Counted from the first letter of the stretch, positions 44,795 to 53,595 are shown. The stretch is 64,000 nt of DNA from Saccharothrix sp. NRRL B-16348 (GCF_001280085.1 NZ_LGED01000200.1:136679-200678), one strand, 5' to 3'. The notes: generated by a model from the sequence alone, not told the origin. Made by a program: numbers and translations.

Positions 44795-47026
44795 ATGAGC
44801 ACCACTAGGCACGTCGCCCCCCGCGCCTCGGAGGCGCCGCCCCCGCGTGGGCCGCTCGCTGGTCTCGCCCGAGTCGCGTACCGGCGGCGTTGGGTCGTGA
44901 TCGGGCTCGCGGCACTGTTCGTCGTCGCCGCGGGACTGTTCGGCGCCACGGTCACGGACAAGCTGTCGGCGGGTGGCTACACGCCCGAATCGGCCCAGTC
45001 CACCCAGGCCGAGCGGTTCCTCGCCGACAACTTCCAGGCAGGCGCGCCCGACCTGGTGCTGTTGGTGCGGACCCCGGACTCGGTGGACGACCCCGACTCC
45101 TCGGCGGCCGCGGGCCGCCTGGAGGACCGGTTGACCGCGATGAACGGCGTGAGCAGCGTCCAGTCCTACTGGAACACCGGTGCACCGTCGCTTCGTTCGG
45201 AGGACGGTCGGTCGGCGCTCATCACGGCGGTGTTCGAAGGTGATGAAGGGGACGCGACCCGGCTGGCCAAGGACATCCTGCCCACCGTCACCGGTCAGCA
45301 GGACGGGCTGGAAGTGCAGGCCACCGGCCGCGCCGCGGTCAACATCGAGGACGTGGAGCAGGCCAACGAGGACTTGGCGCGCGCCGAGGTCATCGGCGGA
45401 CCGATCACTGTGCTGATCCTGCTGCTCACGTTCGGGTCGTTGGTCGCGGTCGGGATGCCGCTGGTCATCGCGGCCGTGTCGGTGGTCGGGACGCTGGCCC
45501 TGCTCACCGCTCTGACGTCGGTGCTCGACGTCTCGGTGTTCGCGTTCAACCTGACGACCGCCCTCGGCTTCGGTCTGGCCGTCGACTACGCCCTGTTCAT
45601 CGTCATGCGGTACCGCGAGGAGTTGGCGAAGGGGGCGGAAGTCGAGGACGCGTTGGTGACGACGCTGCGCACGGTCGGCAAGGCCGTGCTGTTCTCGGCC
45701 GTCACGGTGCTGCTGGCCCTGTCCGCCCTCTTCGTCTTCCCGGTCGACTTCCTGCGCTCGTTGGCCGCGACAGTCATGGGCGTCGTCGTCCTGGCCGCTC
45801 TCGCAGCAGTAGTCGTGCTCCCGGCGGTGTTGGCAGTCGTGGGCCGGCGGATCGACCGGTTCAACCCGTTGCGCAAGTTCACCGAGCGCAGGCAGGCGCG
45901 AGCCGCGGGCAAGCCCGGTGTGTGGCACCGCATCGCGACGACGGTGATGAAGCGTCCGATCCTCATCGGTGGCGTGACGGCCTTGCTGCTCCTGCTGCTC
46001 GCGCTGCCTTTCGCCCACGCCCGCTTCGGCCTGTTCGACGAGCGGATCCTGCCTGCGGACTCGCCGCCCTACGCCGCAGCGGAGCGGATCCGCGCCGACT
46101 TCGACGGCGCGGAGATCAGTCCGATCACGGTCGCTCTCCCCGGGACCGGCGCCGACGGCGTCGAGGGCTACGCCACGGAGATCTCCAGGCTGCCGAACGT
46201 CGCGCGCGTCGACACGGTCTCGGGCAGTTACACCGATGGCACTCAGGTCGCGCCGCCCCTGGAAGCGTCCGCGGCGTTCAGCAAACCGGCGGGCACGTGG
46301 TTGTCCGTGGTCAGCGACGTGGATCCGAACTCGGCGGAGAGCAAGGACCTGGTCGCGGCCATCCGCTCGGCACCCGCGCCGAGCGAGGCCCTGGTCGGCG
46401 GTCAGGCCGCCGTGCTGGTGGACACCAACGACGCGCTGGTCTCCCGCCTGCCGCTGGCCGGGCTGATCATCCTCGTGAGCACGTTCCTGCTGCTGTTCCT
46501 CTTCACGGGCAGCCTGCTCATCCCGCTGAAGGCGATCGTGCTGAACCTGTTCAGCCTCACCGCCACCTTCGGTGCGATGGTCTACATCTTCCAGGACGGC
46601 AACCTGAAGTGGCTGGTCGGCGAGTTCACCGCGACCGGATACCTCGACATGACCGCCACCCTGCTGCTGTTCTGCCTGGCGTTCGGCCTGTCCATGGACT
46701 ACGAGGTCTTCCTGTTGTCGCGCATCAAGGAGGAGTACGACCTCTCCGGCGACAACACGCACGCCGTCGTGGCCGGTCTGGAGAACACAGGCAGGCTGTT
46801 CACCGCCGCGGCGCTGGTGTTCGCCAGCGTCATGGTGGCCCTGGCGACATCAGGGGTCAGCCTCGTCAAGCTGGCCGGTGTCGGCATGGCTCTCGCTGTC
46901 CTCATGGACGCCACGCTGATCCGGGGCGTGCTCGTCCCCGCCTTCATGCGACTGCTCGGCCGGGCGAACTGGTGGGCGCCCGCGCCCTTGCGCCGCCTGC
47001 ACGAGCGGATCGGGATGCGGGGCTAG
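44795..47026 (+). CDS. MMPL/RND-family exporter
   Basis: The 743-residue inner-membrane transporter has about 11-12 helices in two halves, each after a periplasmic loop, with GLAVDYALFIVMRYREEL in the first half and LAFGLSMDYEVFLLSRIKEEYDL in the second, the classic MMPL pattern. MMPL proteins export lipids and lipidic or siderophore-like products, MmpL4/5 being the mycobactin example. ATG 44795 is chosen over TTG 44771. It follows the cluster on the same strand but has its own promoter with TetR-type operators, so it is the probable product exporter under separate control. Confidence 0.92.
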   Translation: MSTTRHVAPRASEAPPPRGPLAGLARVAYRRRWVVIGLAALFVVAAGLFGATVTDKLSAGGYTPESAQSTQAERFLADNFQAGAPDLVLLVRTPDSVDDPDSSAAAGRLEDRLTAMNGVSSVQSYWNTGAPSLRSEDGRSALITAVFEGDEGDATRLAKDILPTVTGQQDGLEVQATGRAAVNIEDVEQANEDLARAEVIGGPITVLILLLTFGSLVAVGMPLVIAAVSVVGTLALLTALTSVLDVSVFAFNLTTALGFGLAVDYALFIVMRYREELAKGAEVEDALVTTLRTVGKAVLFSAVTVLLALSALFVFPVDFLRSLAATVMGVVVLAALAAVVVLPAVLAVVGRRIDRFNPLRKFTERRQARAAGKPGVWHRIATTVMKRPILIGGVTALLLLLLALPFAHARFGLFDERILPADSPPYAAAERIRADFDGAEISPITVALPGTGADGVEGYATEISRLPNVARVDTVSGSYTDGTQVAPPLEASAAFSKPAGTWLSVVSDVDPNSAESKDLVAAIRSAPAPSEALVGGQAAVLVDTNDALVSRLPLAGLIILVSTFLLLFLFTGSLLIPLKAIVLNLFSLTATFGAMVYIFQDGNLKWLVGEFTATGYLDMTATLLLFCLAFGLSMDYEVFLLSRIKEEYDLSGDNTHAVVAGLENTGRLFTAAALVFASVMVALATSGVSLVKLAGVGMALAVLMDATLIRGVLVPAFMRLLGRANWWAPAPLRRLHERIGMRG

Positions 47027-47049
47027 TGGTAGGTGCCGGCCTCGCCCGG

Positions 47050-47331
47050 TCAGGAGCGCACGAGCCGGGCGATGGCCGCACTCGCCTCGGCCACCTTGAG
47101 GTCGGCGGTAGCACCGCCTTCCGTGATGGCGTCGGACACGCAGTGCCGCAGGTGCTCGTCGAGCAACTTGATCGATACGGCCTGCAGTGCCCGCGTCGCT
47201 GCCGCCACCTGGGTCAGGATGTCAATGCAGTATTGATCTTCGTCGACCATTCTGCCCAGGCCCCGGACTTGACCTTCAACCTGCCGCAACCGCCGGACGA
47301 GGTCGGTTTTCGAGTCGATGTAACCGGGCAT
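47050..47331 (-). CDS. csoR: CsoR/RcnR-family metal-sensing repressor
   Basis: The 93-residue all-helical repressor (DUF156) has RLRQVEGQVRGLGRMVDEDQYCIDILTQ and KLLDEHLRHCV, giving the Cys...His-x3-Cys copper site of CsoR. Apo-CsoR binds GC-flanked TACCCC dyads and leaves the DNA on Cu(I). ATG 47331 fits GGAG better than the adjacent ATG 47334. A dyad upstream (47360-47374) suggests autoregulation, and similar dyads at 11489, 50676, 53557, 53603, 63826 and 63862 may be further targets. Confidence 0.9.
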   Translation of the reverse strand: MPGYIDSKTDLVRRLRQVEGQVRGLGRMVDEDQYCIDILTQVAAATRALQAVSIKLLDEHLRHCVSDAITEGGATADLKVAEASAAIARLVRS

Positions 47332-47359
47332 CATCCGCTCCTCGCGATCGCTTGCCGCA

Positions 47360-47374
47360 TACCCCGCCAGGGTA
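47360..47374. promoter_or_regulatory. CsoR-like operator upstream of csoR
   Basis: TACCCCGCCAGGGTA is a TACCC-N5-GGGTA dyad 29 bases before the csoR start. Confidence 0.65.
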
Positions 47375-47472
47375 GGGGATGGTCAGTGCGGAAATCATCT
47401 CGTATCGCCAGTTGGGAATGAATCGGCAAATCGTTCCAGCATGGTGAATCGGTAACGGATCGGGAAGGTGAC

Positions 47473-48648
47473 ATGTCGGCGCACTCGGCGGTGGTGGTCG
47501 GAGGCGGTATAGCGGGTCTCGCCGTGGCGGGCGCACTCCTGCGTGACCGTTGGCAGGTCACGGTCTTGGAGCGCGCCGACGAGTTCGCGCCTGTCGGCGC
47601 AGGCCTCACCCTGGCGCCGAACGCGGTCCGGGCGCTGGACTGGCTAGGTCTGGGGTCCGACCTCCGGGAGCGGGCCGTCGCCCAAGGCGCCGTCGGCGTC
47701 CGACTCGCCGACGGGTCCTGGCTCCACCGGGGCCGCGTCGAGGACCTCGAAGCCGCGTTCGGTTCGCCCGGCTACGCGCTGCACCGAGCTGATCTGCACG
47801 CGATGCTGCTCGACGCGGCGCGCGACGCAGACCTGCGCACCGGTCACCGGGTCACCGCGCTGACGACCGACGCGGCCACAGCCACGGTGACCTTCGAAGC
47901 CGGGTCCGCAGGTGGACACCTCCAGGCTGACCTGGTCGTAGTCGCCGACGGTGTGCACAGCACCGGGCGGTCGGCGCTGTTCCCCGCACATCCGGGACCG
48001 AGCTACGCGGGCTACGTCACCTGGCGCGGCGTGGTGTTGGAGGGAGCCGGCGATCTGGCACCCGATCAATCGGCTGTGACCGAGACGTGGGGCACCGGCG
48101 AGCGTTTCGGCGTCGTGCCGCTCGCCGACGGTCGCGTCTACTGGTTCGCCACCGCATCCGTGCCGGAGCGGTCCCACGGAGACGACGACCTCCAGGATCT
48201 GAGGGCGCGTTTTGGCCGCTGGCACGCGCCGATCCCTGGCCTGTTGGCCGCCACGCCCGCCGATGCGCTCCTGCGTCACGACATCTGCTACCTGCGGGCA
48301 CCGTTGCCGCGTTACGTCTCCGGCCGGGCCGTGTTGGTGGGCGACGCGGCCCACGCCATCACCCCCGACCTCGGGCAAGGGGCTTGCCTGGCACTGGAGG
48401 ACGCGGTGGTGCTGTCGGACCGGCTTCGCCACACCGCCGATGTGCCGACGGCCTTGAACGCCTACGACGCGGCGCGCCGTCCCAGGACACAGCGACTCGT
48501 CCGGACGTCGGCTGTGGTCGGCAGGCTGGCCCAGTGGCGCAACCCGGTGGCCGTCGCCGCGCGGAACGCGCTGGTCAGGGCCATTCCCGACACCGTGTTC
48601 CTGCGCCTCACCTCCGATACCTTCTCGTGGCGACCGCCCGGCCGCTGA
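47473..48648 (+). CDS. FAD-dependent monooxygenase (PHBH fold)
   Basis: The 391-residue class A flavoprotein monooxygenase shows the dinucleotide motif VVVGGGIAGLAVAGALL, VVVADGVHSTGR (DG motif) and RAVLVGDAAHAITPDLGQGACLALED (GD motif). Such enzymes hydroxylate aromatic rings or carry out related oxidations. ATG 47473 follows GGGAAGGTGAC. It converges with the TetR gene at 48659. It could tailor the salicyl product or be an independent oxygenase (salicylate hydroxylase-like); no direct link to the cluster is visible. Confidence 0.9.
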   Translation: MSAHSAVVVGGGIAGLAVAGALLRDRWQVTVLERADEFAPVGAGLTLAPNAVRALDWLGLGSDLRERAVAQGAVGVRLADGSWLHRGRVEDLEAAFGSPGYALHRADLHAMLLDAARDADLRTGHRVTALTTDAATATVTFEAGSAGGHLQADLVVVADGVHSTGRSALFPAHPGPSYAGYVTWRGVVLEGAGDLAPDQSAVTETWGTGERFGVVPLADGRVYWFATASVPERSHGDDDLQDLRARFGRWHAPIPGLLAATPADALLRHDICYLRAPLPRYVSGRAVLVGDAAHAITPDLGQGACLALEDAVVLSDRLRHTADVPTALNAYDAARRPRTQRLVRTSAVVGRLAQWRNPVAVAARNALVRAIPDTVFLRLTSDTFSWRPPGR

Positions 48649-48658
48649 CGCCGCGTCG

Positions 48659-49309
48659 TCAGCGCGTCGGGCGGTCGCTCAACGAGCGGGTGGCCGGGGC
48701 GCGCAGAGCCGCGATCAGCAGGGTGATCAACCAGGGTTCGACCTCGGAGGCGGGGTACCGGTCCGCGAGCGCGCCGGACTGGCGCATACCGAGCAGGCCG
48801 ACCATCGCCTGGTAGCGGAACGACACCTCGTCGGCGCTCAGTTCGGGCAGCGCCCGGATCAGCGCGACGCGGTAGCGGTCCTCGACCTCGTCCACCTCCT
48901 CCGCGAACAGCTCCCGCATCTGAGGGCTCGGGTCGAAGATCACCCGCCCGACGAACCGCGCGATCCGCTCACTGCGGTGGCCGTGGCTCCGGGTCAGGTC
49001 CAAGCCCGCCGACACGAAGGCGCTCACCACCGACTCGACGTCCGGGACCGGTGTCGAGGCTTCCAGATCGTCCAACAGCCGTGCGCGCAGCTCGTTCACC
49101 TTGGACATCGCCCGGCCCACGACCGCGCGCAGCAGACCTTCCTTGGAACCGAAGTGGTAGTTGACCGCGGCGATGTTCGCTCCCGCGGCGTCGGTCACCG
49201 CGCGCAGAGAGGTGCCGCTGAAACCCCGTTCCGCGAAAAGCTCCTCGGCCGAATCGAGGAGTCGCTCCTTGGTCGCCTGCTTTTGGTCCTCCATACGGCC
49301 CAGCCCCAT
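48659..49309 (-). CDS. TetR-family repressor, likely controls the MMPL exporter
   Basis: The protein of about 216 residues has the TetR helix-turn-helix (LLDSAEELFAERGFSGTSLR, GANIAAVNYHFGSKEGLL) and a C-terminal ligand domain of the CecR/YbiH type (ARFVGRVIFDPSPQMRELFAEE). Its own upstream region carries AAACGATTGTTTGAA repeats that recur at the MMPL promoter 4.6 kb away with identical 17-base offset, so it probably represses itself and the exporter. The start is either 49309 or 49294; neither has a strong ribosome binding site. Confidence 0.88.
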   Translation of the reverse strand: MGLGRMEDQKQATKERLLDSAEELFAERGFSGTSLRAVTDAAGANIAAVNYHFGSKEGLLRAVVGRAMSKVNELRARLLDDLEASTPVPDVESVVSAFVSAGLDLTRSHGHRSERIARFVGRVIFDPSPQMRELFAEEVDEVEDRYRVALIRALPELSADEVSFRYQAMVGLLGMRQSGALADRYPASEVEPWLITLLIAALRAPATRSLSDRPTR

Positions 49310-49340
49310 TCGCTCGCCATGCGGTCGCGCCGTTCATTCT

Positions 49341-49372
49341 AAACGATTGTTTGAAGTAAGCGATTGTTTGAA
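49341..49372. promoter_or_regulatory. Two TetR operator repeats
   Basis: AAACGATTGTTTGAA (49341-49355) and AAGCGATTGTTTGAA (49358-49372) lie upstream of the TetR start, offset by 17 bases. Confidence 0.72.
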
Positions 49373-49439
49373 TCCTGTGACGGCCGGTTGTGCCGTAGCG
49401 GCGGCGGTTCGAAGCTCGGCGGATCGTAGGCTGGGAGGC

Positions 49440-50042
49440 ATGACGTCGATCGATGGGCAGCAGAAGGCCCAGGACGCGACCCGGCGCCGTCGCGCGGACG
49501 CCGAGCGCAACATCGCCACCATCCTCGACGCCGCCCTCGACTGCTTCACGGCCAATCCGCAGGTCAGCGTCGGCGCCATCGCCGAGGCTGCGGGCATCGG
49601 CCGGGTGACCGTCTACGCCCACTTCCCATCCCGGCAGGCTCTGCTGGAAGCGGTCCTCGACCGGGCGATCGACGAGGCGCTCGCGGCGATCGACAGCGAT
49701 ACGATCGCCGGCGCGCCCCCTGACGAGGCGATGCGACGGCTCATCAGGTCGTCCTGGTCGGTACTGGAGCGCCATCGGGTCCTGTCCGCGTTGGCTTCGC
49801 GCGAACTCGAGCCGGACAGGCTCAGGGCACACCACGACGTCGTGCTCAAGCGCGTCGAGGCGTTGATCGCCCGCGGTCGGTCCGACGGGACGTTTCGGAC
49901 CGACCTGCCGCGGGGGTGGCTGGTCACAACCTTCTACAGCCTTCTGCACGCGGCGTGCGAGGACGTCAACGCGGGACGGCTTCAGCGACGTGACATCGCC
50001 CGCATCCTCGAGCGCACCCTCCTGTCGGCCCTGCGAGCCTAG
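49440..50042 (+). CDS. TetR-family regulator
   Basis: The 200-residue regulator has an N-terminal helix-turn-helix (TILDAALDCFTANPQVSVGA, AAGIGRVTVYAHFPSRQALL) and a C-terminal domain with SALASRELEPDRL and TTFYSLLHAACEDV. It is divergent from the first TetR gene across 130 bases that include the AAACGATTGTTTGAA repeats, which could therefore serve both. GGGAGG lies directly before ATG 49440. The target is unknown. Confidence 0.85.
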   Translation: MTSIDGQQKAQDATRRRRADAERNIATILDAALDCFTANPQVSVGAIAEAAGIGRVTVYAHFPSRQALLEAVLDRAIDEALAAIDSDTIAGAPPDEAMRRLIRSSWSVLERHRVLSALASRELEPDRLRAHHDVVLKRVEALIARGRSDGTFRTDLPRGWLVTTFYSLLHAACEDVNAGRLQRRDIARILERTLLSALRA

Positions 50043-50084
50043 GTTCTTCGACCGTCCAACTGTGGCGTGGAGGAGGTCCGTGCC

Positions 50085-50327
50085 TCAACTGACGGTCTCG
50101 TCGGCGTGCGGCGAGGCGGACTCCTCCGACTGGAAGCCGGTCCTCGCGTGGGCGCCGTCGCAGAACGGCTTGTTCGCGGACTGGCCGCACCTGCAGAGCA
50201 GAACGCTGCGGCGCTCCGGGACGTCGAAGGCGTTGCCGGTGTGGTCCACCAGCCTCATCGGCCCCTTCACCTGGTACGGGCCGTTGTTCACCATTTTGAT
50301 CACCACGGCGGGCTGTTCTTGGTCCAC
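50085..50327 (-). CDS. CDGSH iron-sulfur domain protein
   Basis: The 80-residue protein carries the [2Fe-2S] motif CRCGQSANKPFCDGAH (three Cys and one His) at about residues 45-60. Small CDGSH proteins act in redox or Fe-S/thiol chemistry. GTG 50327 has GGAG upstream. It follows the CopZ-like gene on the same strand beyond a strong terminator and could be read by a separate promoter or by read-through. Confidence 0.88.
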   Translation of the reverse strand: MDQEQPAVVIKMVNNGPYQVKGPMRLVDHTGNAFDVPERRSVLLCRCGQSANKPFCDGAHARTGFQSEESASPHADETVS

Positions 50328-50351
50328 GTGTGTCTCCGGGGTTGATTGATG

Positions 50352-50388
50352 GGCCCGTGGCGCACCGGTCCGAGGTGCGCCACGGGCC
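50352..50388 (-). terminator. Terminator after the CopZ-like gene
   Basis: Perfect 14-base arms GGCCCGTGGCGCAC (50352-50365) and GTGCGCCACGGGCC (50375-50388) lie seven bases beyond the copZ stop codon. Confidence 0.85.
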
Positions 50389-50394
50389 GGTGCA

Positions 50395-50598
50395 TCAGGA
50401 AGCGATCTTGTATCCGGCCTCTTCGACCGCGGCCTTCACGCTCGCCAGGTCGACCTGGTCGCCGATGACCGTCACCTCGCCGGTGGCGATGTCGATGTCC
50501 ACGTCGTCGACTCCGGGGACCGACGAGACCGCGGTGGTCACCTTGCCGACGCACGAGTCGCAGGTCATGCCGCTGACGTTGATCGAGTTGTTCTGCAT
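50395..50598 (-). CDS. copZ: CopZ-like copper chaperone (HMA domain)
   Basis: The 67-residue ferredoxin-fold protein has the metal motif GMTCDSC near residues 10-16 and the usual VDIDIATGEVTV strand and EEAGYKI end. It carries Cu(I) in the cytoplasm to a copper ATPase or CsoR. ATG 50598 fits the family start. A TACCCC-type dyad lies 78 bases upstream, consistent with CsoR control. The copper ATPase expected as partner exists here only as a remnant at 53690-54120. Confidence 0.9.
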   Translation of the reverse strand: MQNNSINVSGMTCDSCVGKVTTAVSSVPGVDDVDIDIATGEVTVIGDQVDLASVKAAVEEAGYKIAS

Positions 50599-51039
50599 CG
50601 GTGCTCCATGATGGGAAGGTTGGATTTCGGCTGCCGGGCAACGAGAACCGCTGAGCTGCGACAGCCGGTATGCGGTACCCCCGTACGGTATACTGATGGC
50701 TGAATGGACGGCAACCTCGCGAGGTGAAGAGGAGTGGCGCCGGCGACGTGCCGCGCTGGAGGCCGTGCCCCACTTCCACCGCAGTGCGGCCGTCCCGCAG
50801 TCGATGGTGGTGCCGCTCCTTCGAATGGCCGCGCGATCGTTCGGTACAGCCGCGAGCGGTTCGCCGTGATGTGGCGAAGGAGGTCGCCGAGCGGCGTGAT
50901 CGCCGTGCACCGACCGGTGTGGCCGGAAAGCGGGCAGGCGCGTGGCCGATTGCGATGTCGGCGTTCCAGGGTGCCCGGAGCGATCATCGTCGCTCCGGGC
51001 GTCACCTGTCGTTCGATGTCGTACTGCTGCGGGGACTAC
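50599..51039. other. Intergenic region with a CsoR-like site and one uncertain short frame
   Basis: This 441-base stretch holds the dyad at 50676-50690 and a 57-codon plus-strand frame (50696-50869) beginning MAEWTATSRGEEEWRRRR, directly behind the dyad. The frame has no ribosome binding site, so it would have to be leaderless, and I cannot match it to a family. I see no other feature. Confidence 0.4.
50676..50690. promoter_or_regulatory. CsoR-like dyad upstream of copZ
   Basis: TACCCCCGTACGGTA, with TACC/GGTA ends, fits the copper-operator class and lies between copZ and the short frame at 50696. Confidence 0.5.
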
Positions 51040-52041
51040 TCAGCCTTCGATGCGTCGGATGGTGTTGATGGGTCCGATCGAGTCGATGTCGGCGATCTTC
51101 ACCGGGACGCCCTCTGTGGACGCGTGCACAGCACGGACACCGTCGACGGCCATGGCGACGTGGTGCTGGTCGGCGTAGTAGATGATCAGGTCGCCTGCCT
51201 TGACCTCACCTCGGGAGACTCGACGTCCGATGCCCGCCTGGCCGTAAGTGGTGCGCGGGATCGAGACACCGGCGTGGCGGTAGGACTGCTGCATGAGGCT
51301 GGAGCAGTCCCACTGGTCCGGGCCGTTGGCGCCGAAGACGTAGTCGTCGCCGCGCTGGGCCAGCGCGTACTCCAGCGCCTTCCCGGCGGTGCCGGCGGGG
51401 ACGGCGATGCGGGAGGTGTCGCCCGGACTGGCGAGCGTCGCCTTGTCGGCCGAGCTCAGCCGGTCGTACTGGGCACGCGCGTCGGCGACCTGCTTGTCCA
51501 GGTCGGATTTGCGCTGGGCGATGTCGTCCAGGATCTCGGTGGCCGCGTTGGCGGCGTCCGTGGCCCGGCGTTGGGCGTCGTCGGCGTCGGTGACCGCCTT
51601 GGACAGCCCGGCGAGCGCCTCCGCGTTGCCGTCCGCCAGGACGCCGAGCGCGGACATCCGGTTCAGGTAGTCCTGCTGTGAGTCGCTGACCAGCAGTGCG
51701 GAGAGCTGGTTGAACCGGGCACCTTCGAACGACGCTTCGGTCAGCAGGTCGACCTGGCCGCGCAGCTGCTCTTCGGCTTGGCGCGCACCGGTGAGGTCGC
51801 CGTTGGCCTGGTCCAGCTCACCCTGCTTGGCCTTGAGGTCGTCCTGCGCTCGCAGGTGCTCCTCGTTGAGCTTCTCGGCCTGGCCTGCCAGCTCGGTGTA
51901 CTTCTTCAGCGCCTCGGAGGCGTTGGCCGGCACCGCTGGGTCGGCTGCGGCTTGTGGTGCGGCGATACCAGCTGTGAGCACCGCGGCGGCGGTGGCCGCC
52001 AGTGCGGCCCGGACAGTGCGCTGAGCGGGTGGGGACGCCAC
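51040..52041 (-). CDS. NlpC/P60 peptidoglycan endopeptidase, secreted
   Basis: The 333-residue cell-wall hydrolase is of the RipA/RipB type. GTG 52041 is chosen over the upstream ATG 52074: GGAGG stands at 52053-52057 and the protein then starts with a normal signal peptide (MASPPAQRTVRAALAATAAA, cut after PQAAA). A long coiled coil with ELAGQAEKLNEEHLRAQDDL follows, and the C-terminal NlpC/P60 domain has the catalytic Cys in QWDCSSLMQQSY and His in HHVAMAVD. It cleaves peptide cross-links outside the membrane, with the coiled coil probably controlling activity. It is divergent from the alpha/beta hydrolase. Confidence 0.92.
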   Translation of the reverse strand: MASPPAQRTVRAALAATAAAVLTAGIAAPQAAADPAVPANASEALKKYTELAGQAEKLNEEHLRAQDDLKAKQGELDQANGDLTGARQAEEQLRGQVDLLTEASFEGARFNQLSALLVSDSQQDYLNRMSALGVLADGNAEALAGLSKAVTDADDAQRRATDAANAATEILDDIAQRKSDLDKQVADARAQYDRLSSADKATLASPGDTSRIAVPAGTAGKALEYALAQRGDDYVFGANGPDQWDCSSLMQQSYRHAGVSIPRTTYGQAGIGRRVSRGEVKAGDLIIYYADQHHVAMAVDGVRAVHASTEGVPVKIADIDSIGPINTIRRIEG

Positions 52042-52182
52042 GATCGCGCAAGCCTCCTTTGTGCGGTAAGTCATCCGAACGGGTGACCCTGGATCGGGTC
52101 TCGGACAGGCTACGGAAGGAGGTGGCGTTCGTCCACTATCGTGGATAGTAAGATCGACTGCGTTGCGGGCAGAGGGGGAACT

Positions 52183-52995
52183 GTGGATCGCGTCGATCTC
52201 CACCGTCGTCAAGCCCATTCCGACGTTGCGCCGTTGGTGCTGCTGCACGGTGGTGGGGCTGATGCGCGTGCTTGGACACCGGTTCTGGAACGGTTCGACG
52301 GCCGGTGGAGGGTCCATGCTGTGAACTTGCCGGGGCACGGCGGCGAGCCGGGGTTCGACTACGACGCGGGAGTCATCACGGCTACCGCCAGGAGGGTTGC
52401 CGATCGACTGCTCGATCTGGGGTTGGTGTACCCGCACGTGGTGGGGCACTCCATGGGTGGTGCCGTGGCTCTCGAACTTGCCGGGCTCACTCCCGTCGCG
52501 GGTGTCACCGCGTTGTGTCCTATCGGGTTCTGGACCCGTCCGCGTGCGTGGACGACAGCGGCGGTGTTGCGCAACGCCGCGCGATTGTCGGCGTTCGTCG
52601 GTCCGGCGACGCGATCACGGCTGCTGGCCGACCCCGTGATGCGCAGGCTCGCACTGGCTGCGTTCTCGGCCAAGCCTTCGCTGATCCGTCCCCAGGTCGC
52701 AGTGGCAGCGGCGTCGGCCTTGGCGTCGAGTGACATCGTCACGATGACTAAGTTCACGAGGCGGTACCGCTTCCGGGGTCAAGTGCCTTGTCCGGTCCAG
52801 TTCGCGTGGGCGGCCAAGGATCGGCTCGTACCGCCCGCCGACGCCGTGAGGGCCCGCAGGCTGCTCCCCCGAGCTCTGCACGCGTTCGTTCCGGGCAGTG
52901 GCCACCTGGTCATGGACGACGACCCGGACCTCACCGCATCGATCGTCGGCAACCACGCTCTGCGGCTCCTGTGCGCCGACGCCGTTGATCCCTGA
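52183..52995 (+). CDS. Alpha/beta hydrolase
   Basis: The 270-residue alpha/beta-fold hydrolase has LVLLHGGGADARAW (oxyanion HG motif), the nucleophile elbow VVGHSMGGAVALELA, Asp in AAKDRLVPPAD and His in GSGHLVMDDDP. GTG 52183 is preferred because AGAGGGGGA lies at 52171-52179; the upstream GTG 52141 lacks this. It resembles esterases and haloperoxidase-like hydrolases. No neighbour indicates the substrate. Confidence 0.88.
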   Translation: MDRVDLHRRQAHSDVAPLVLLHGGGADARAWTPVLERFDGRWRVHAVNLPGHGGEPGFDYDAGVITATARRVADRLLDLGLVYPHVVGHSMGGAVALELAGLTPVAGVTALCPIGFWTRPRAWTTAAVLRNAARLSAFVGPATRSRLLADPVMRRLALAAFSAKPSLIRPQVAVAAASALASSDIVTMTKFTRRYRFRGQVPCPVQFAWAAKDRLVPPADAVRARRLLPRALHAFVPGSGHLVMDDDPDLTASIVGNHALRLLCADAVDP

Positions 52996-53110
52996 CCGCT
53001 GTCCGAGTGGGGCAGCGCAGGTCCGCAACTCTTCGATCAGCGGTTCGAGGCACGCACCACCGCACTCCGAGTCCAGGCAGTGGTACGTGCCCCCGCGTTC
53101 GAGTTCTCGA

Positions 53111-53518
53111 TCAGCCGAGGGTGTCCAGCAGCTCCCGGCACGCCTGTTCACAGCGTCGGCAGGCTTCGGCGCAGATCCGGCAGTGTTCGTGCATGCCGGC
53201 GTGTTGGTTGCACTCGTCGCCGCACGACTTGCAGGCCGCTGCGCACGCTTCGAGCACGGCCCGGGTGAGGTTGGCGTCGTAGCCGGTGTGCCGGGACAGG
53301 ACCCGACCGGTGGTGGCGCAGATGTCCGCGCAGTCCAGGTTGGTTCGGATGCACTTGACCAGCTCCGCGACCCCGGCCTCGCTCAGGCAGGCGTCCGCGC
53401 AGGCGGTGCACGCTTGTGCGCATTCGAAACACGCCTGGATGCACTTCACGACGGCCTCTCCGTCCACCTTGCCGAGGTCGGCAGGGTAGGTGCGGAGCAT
53501 CTCCTGTGTCGTGGTCAC
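53111..53518 (-). CDS. Cys-rich copper storage protein (Csp/DUF326)
   Basis: The 135-residue four-helix bundle has 18 Cys residues in repeated CxxxC pairs (KCIQACFECAQACTACADAC, CAAACKSCGDEC, HCRICAEACRRC). Cytosolic Csp3 proteins hold up to about 20 Cu(I) ions. There is no signal peptide, so it is the cytosolic type. GTG 53518 has AGGAGG eight bases upstream. A TACCC...GGGTA site (53557-53577) lies in its promoter, which suggests copper-inducible expression through CsoR. Confidence 0.92.
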   Translation of the reverse strand: MTTTQEMLRTYPADLGKVDGEAVVKCIQACFECAQACTACADACLSEAGVAELVKCIRTNLDCADICATTGRVLSRHTGYDANLTRAVLEACAAACKSCGDECNQHAGMHEHCRICAEACRRCEQACRELLDTLG

Positions 53519-53556
53519 GACGACCTCCTATTTGTCCTAGTAGGCGTATTGGTACG

Positions 53557-53577
53557 TACCCGTACGGGGAGGGGGTA
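53557..53577. promoter_or_regulatory. CsoR-like site in the Csp promoter
   Basis: A 21-base element with TACCC and GGGTA ends and a GTACGGGG interior lies 39 bases upstream of the Csp start. Confidence 0.5.
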
Positions 53578-53595
53578 AACGTGCCGGCGGGTCGC

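Noticed and set aside
50734..51681. 315-codon plus-strand frame near copZ
   Set aside because: It overlaps the NlpC/P60 gene, whose catalytic domain and signal peptide are clear, and shows no domain of its own.
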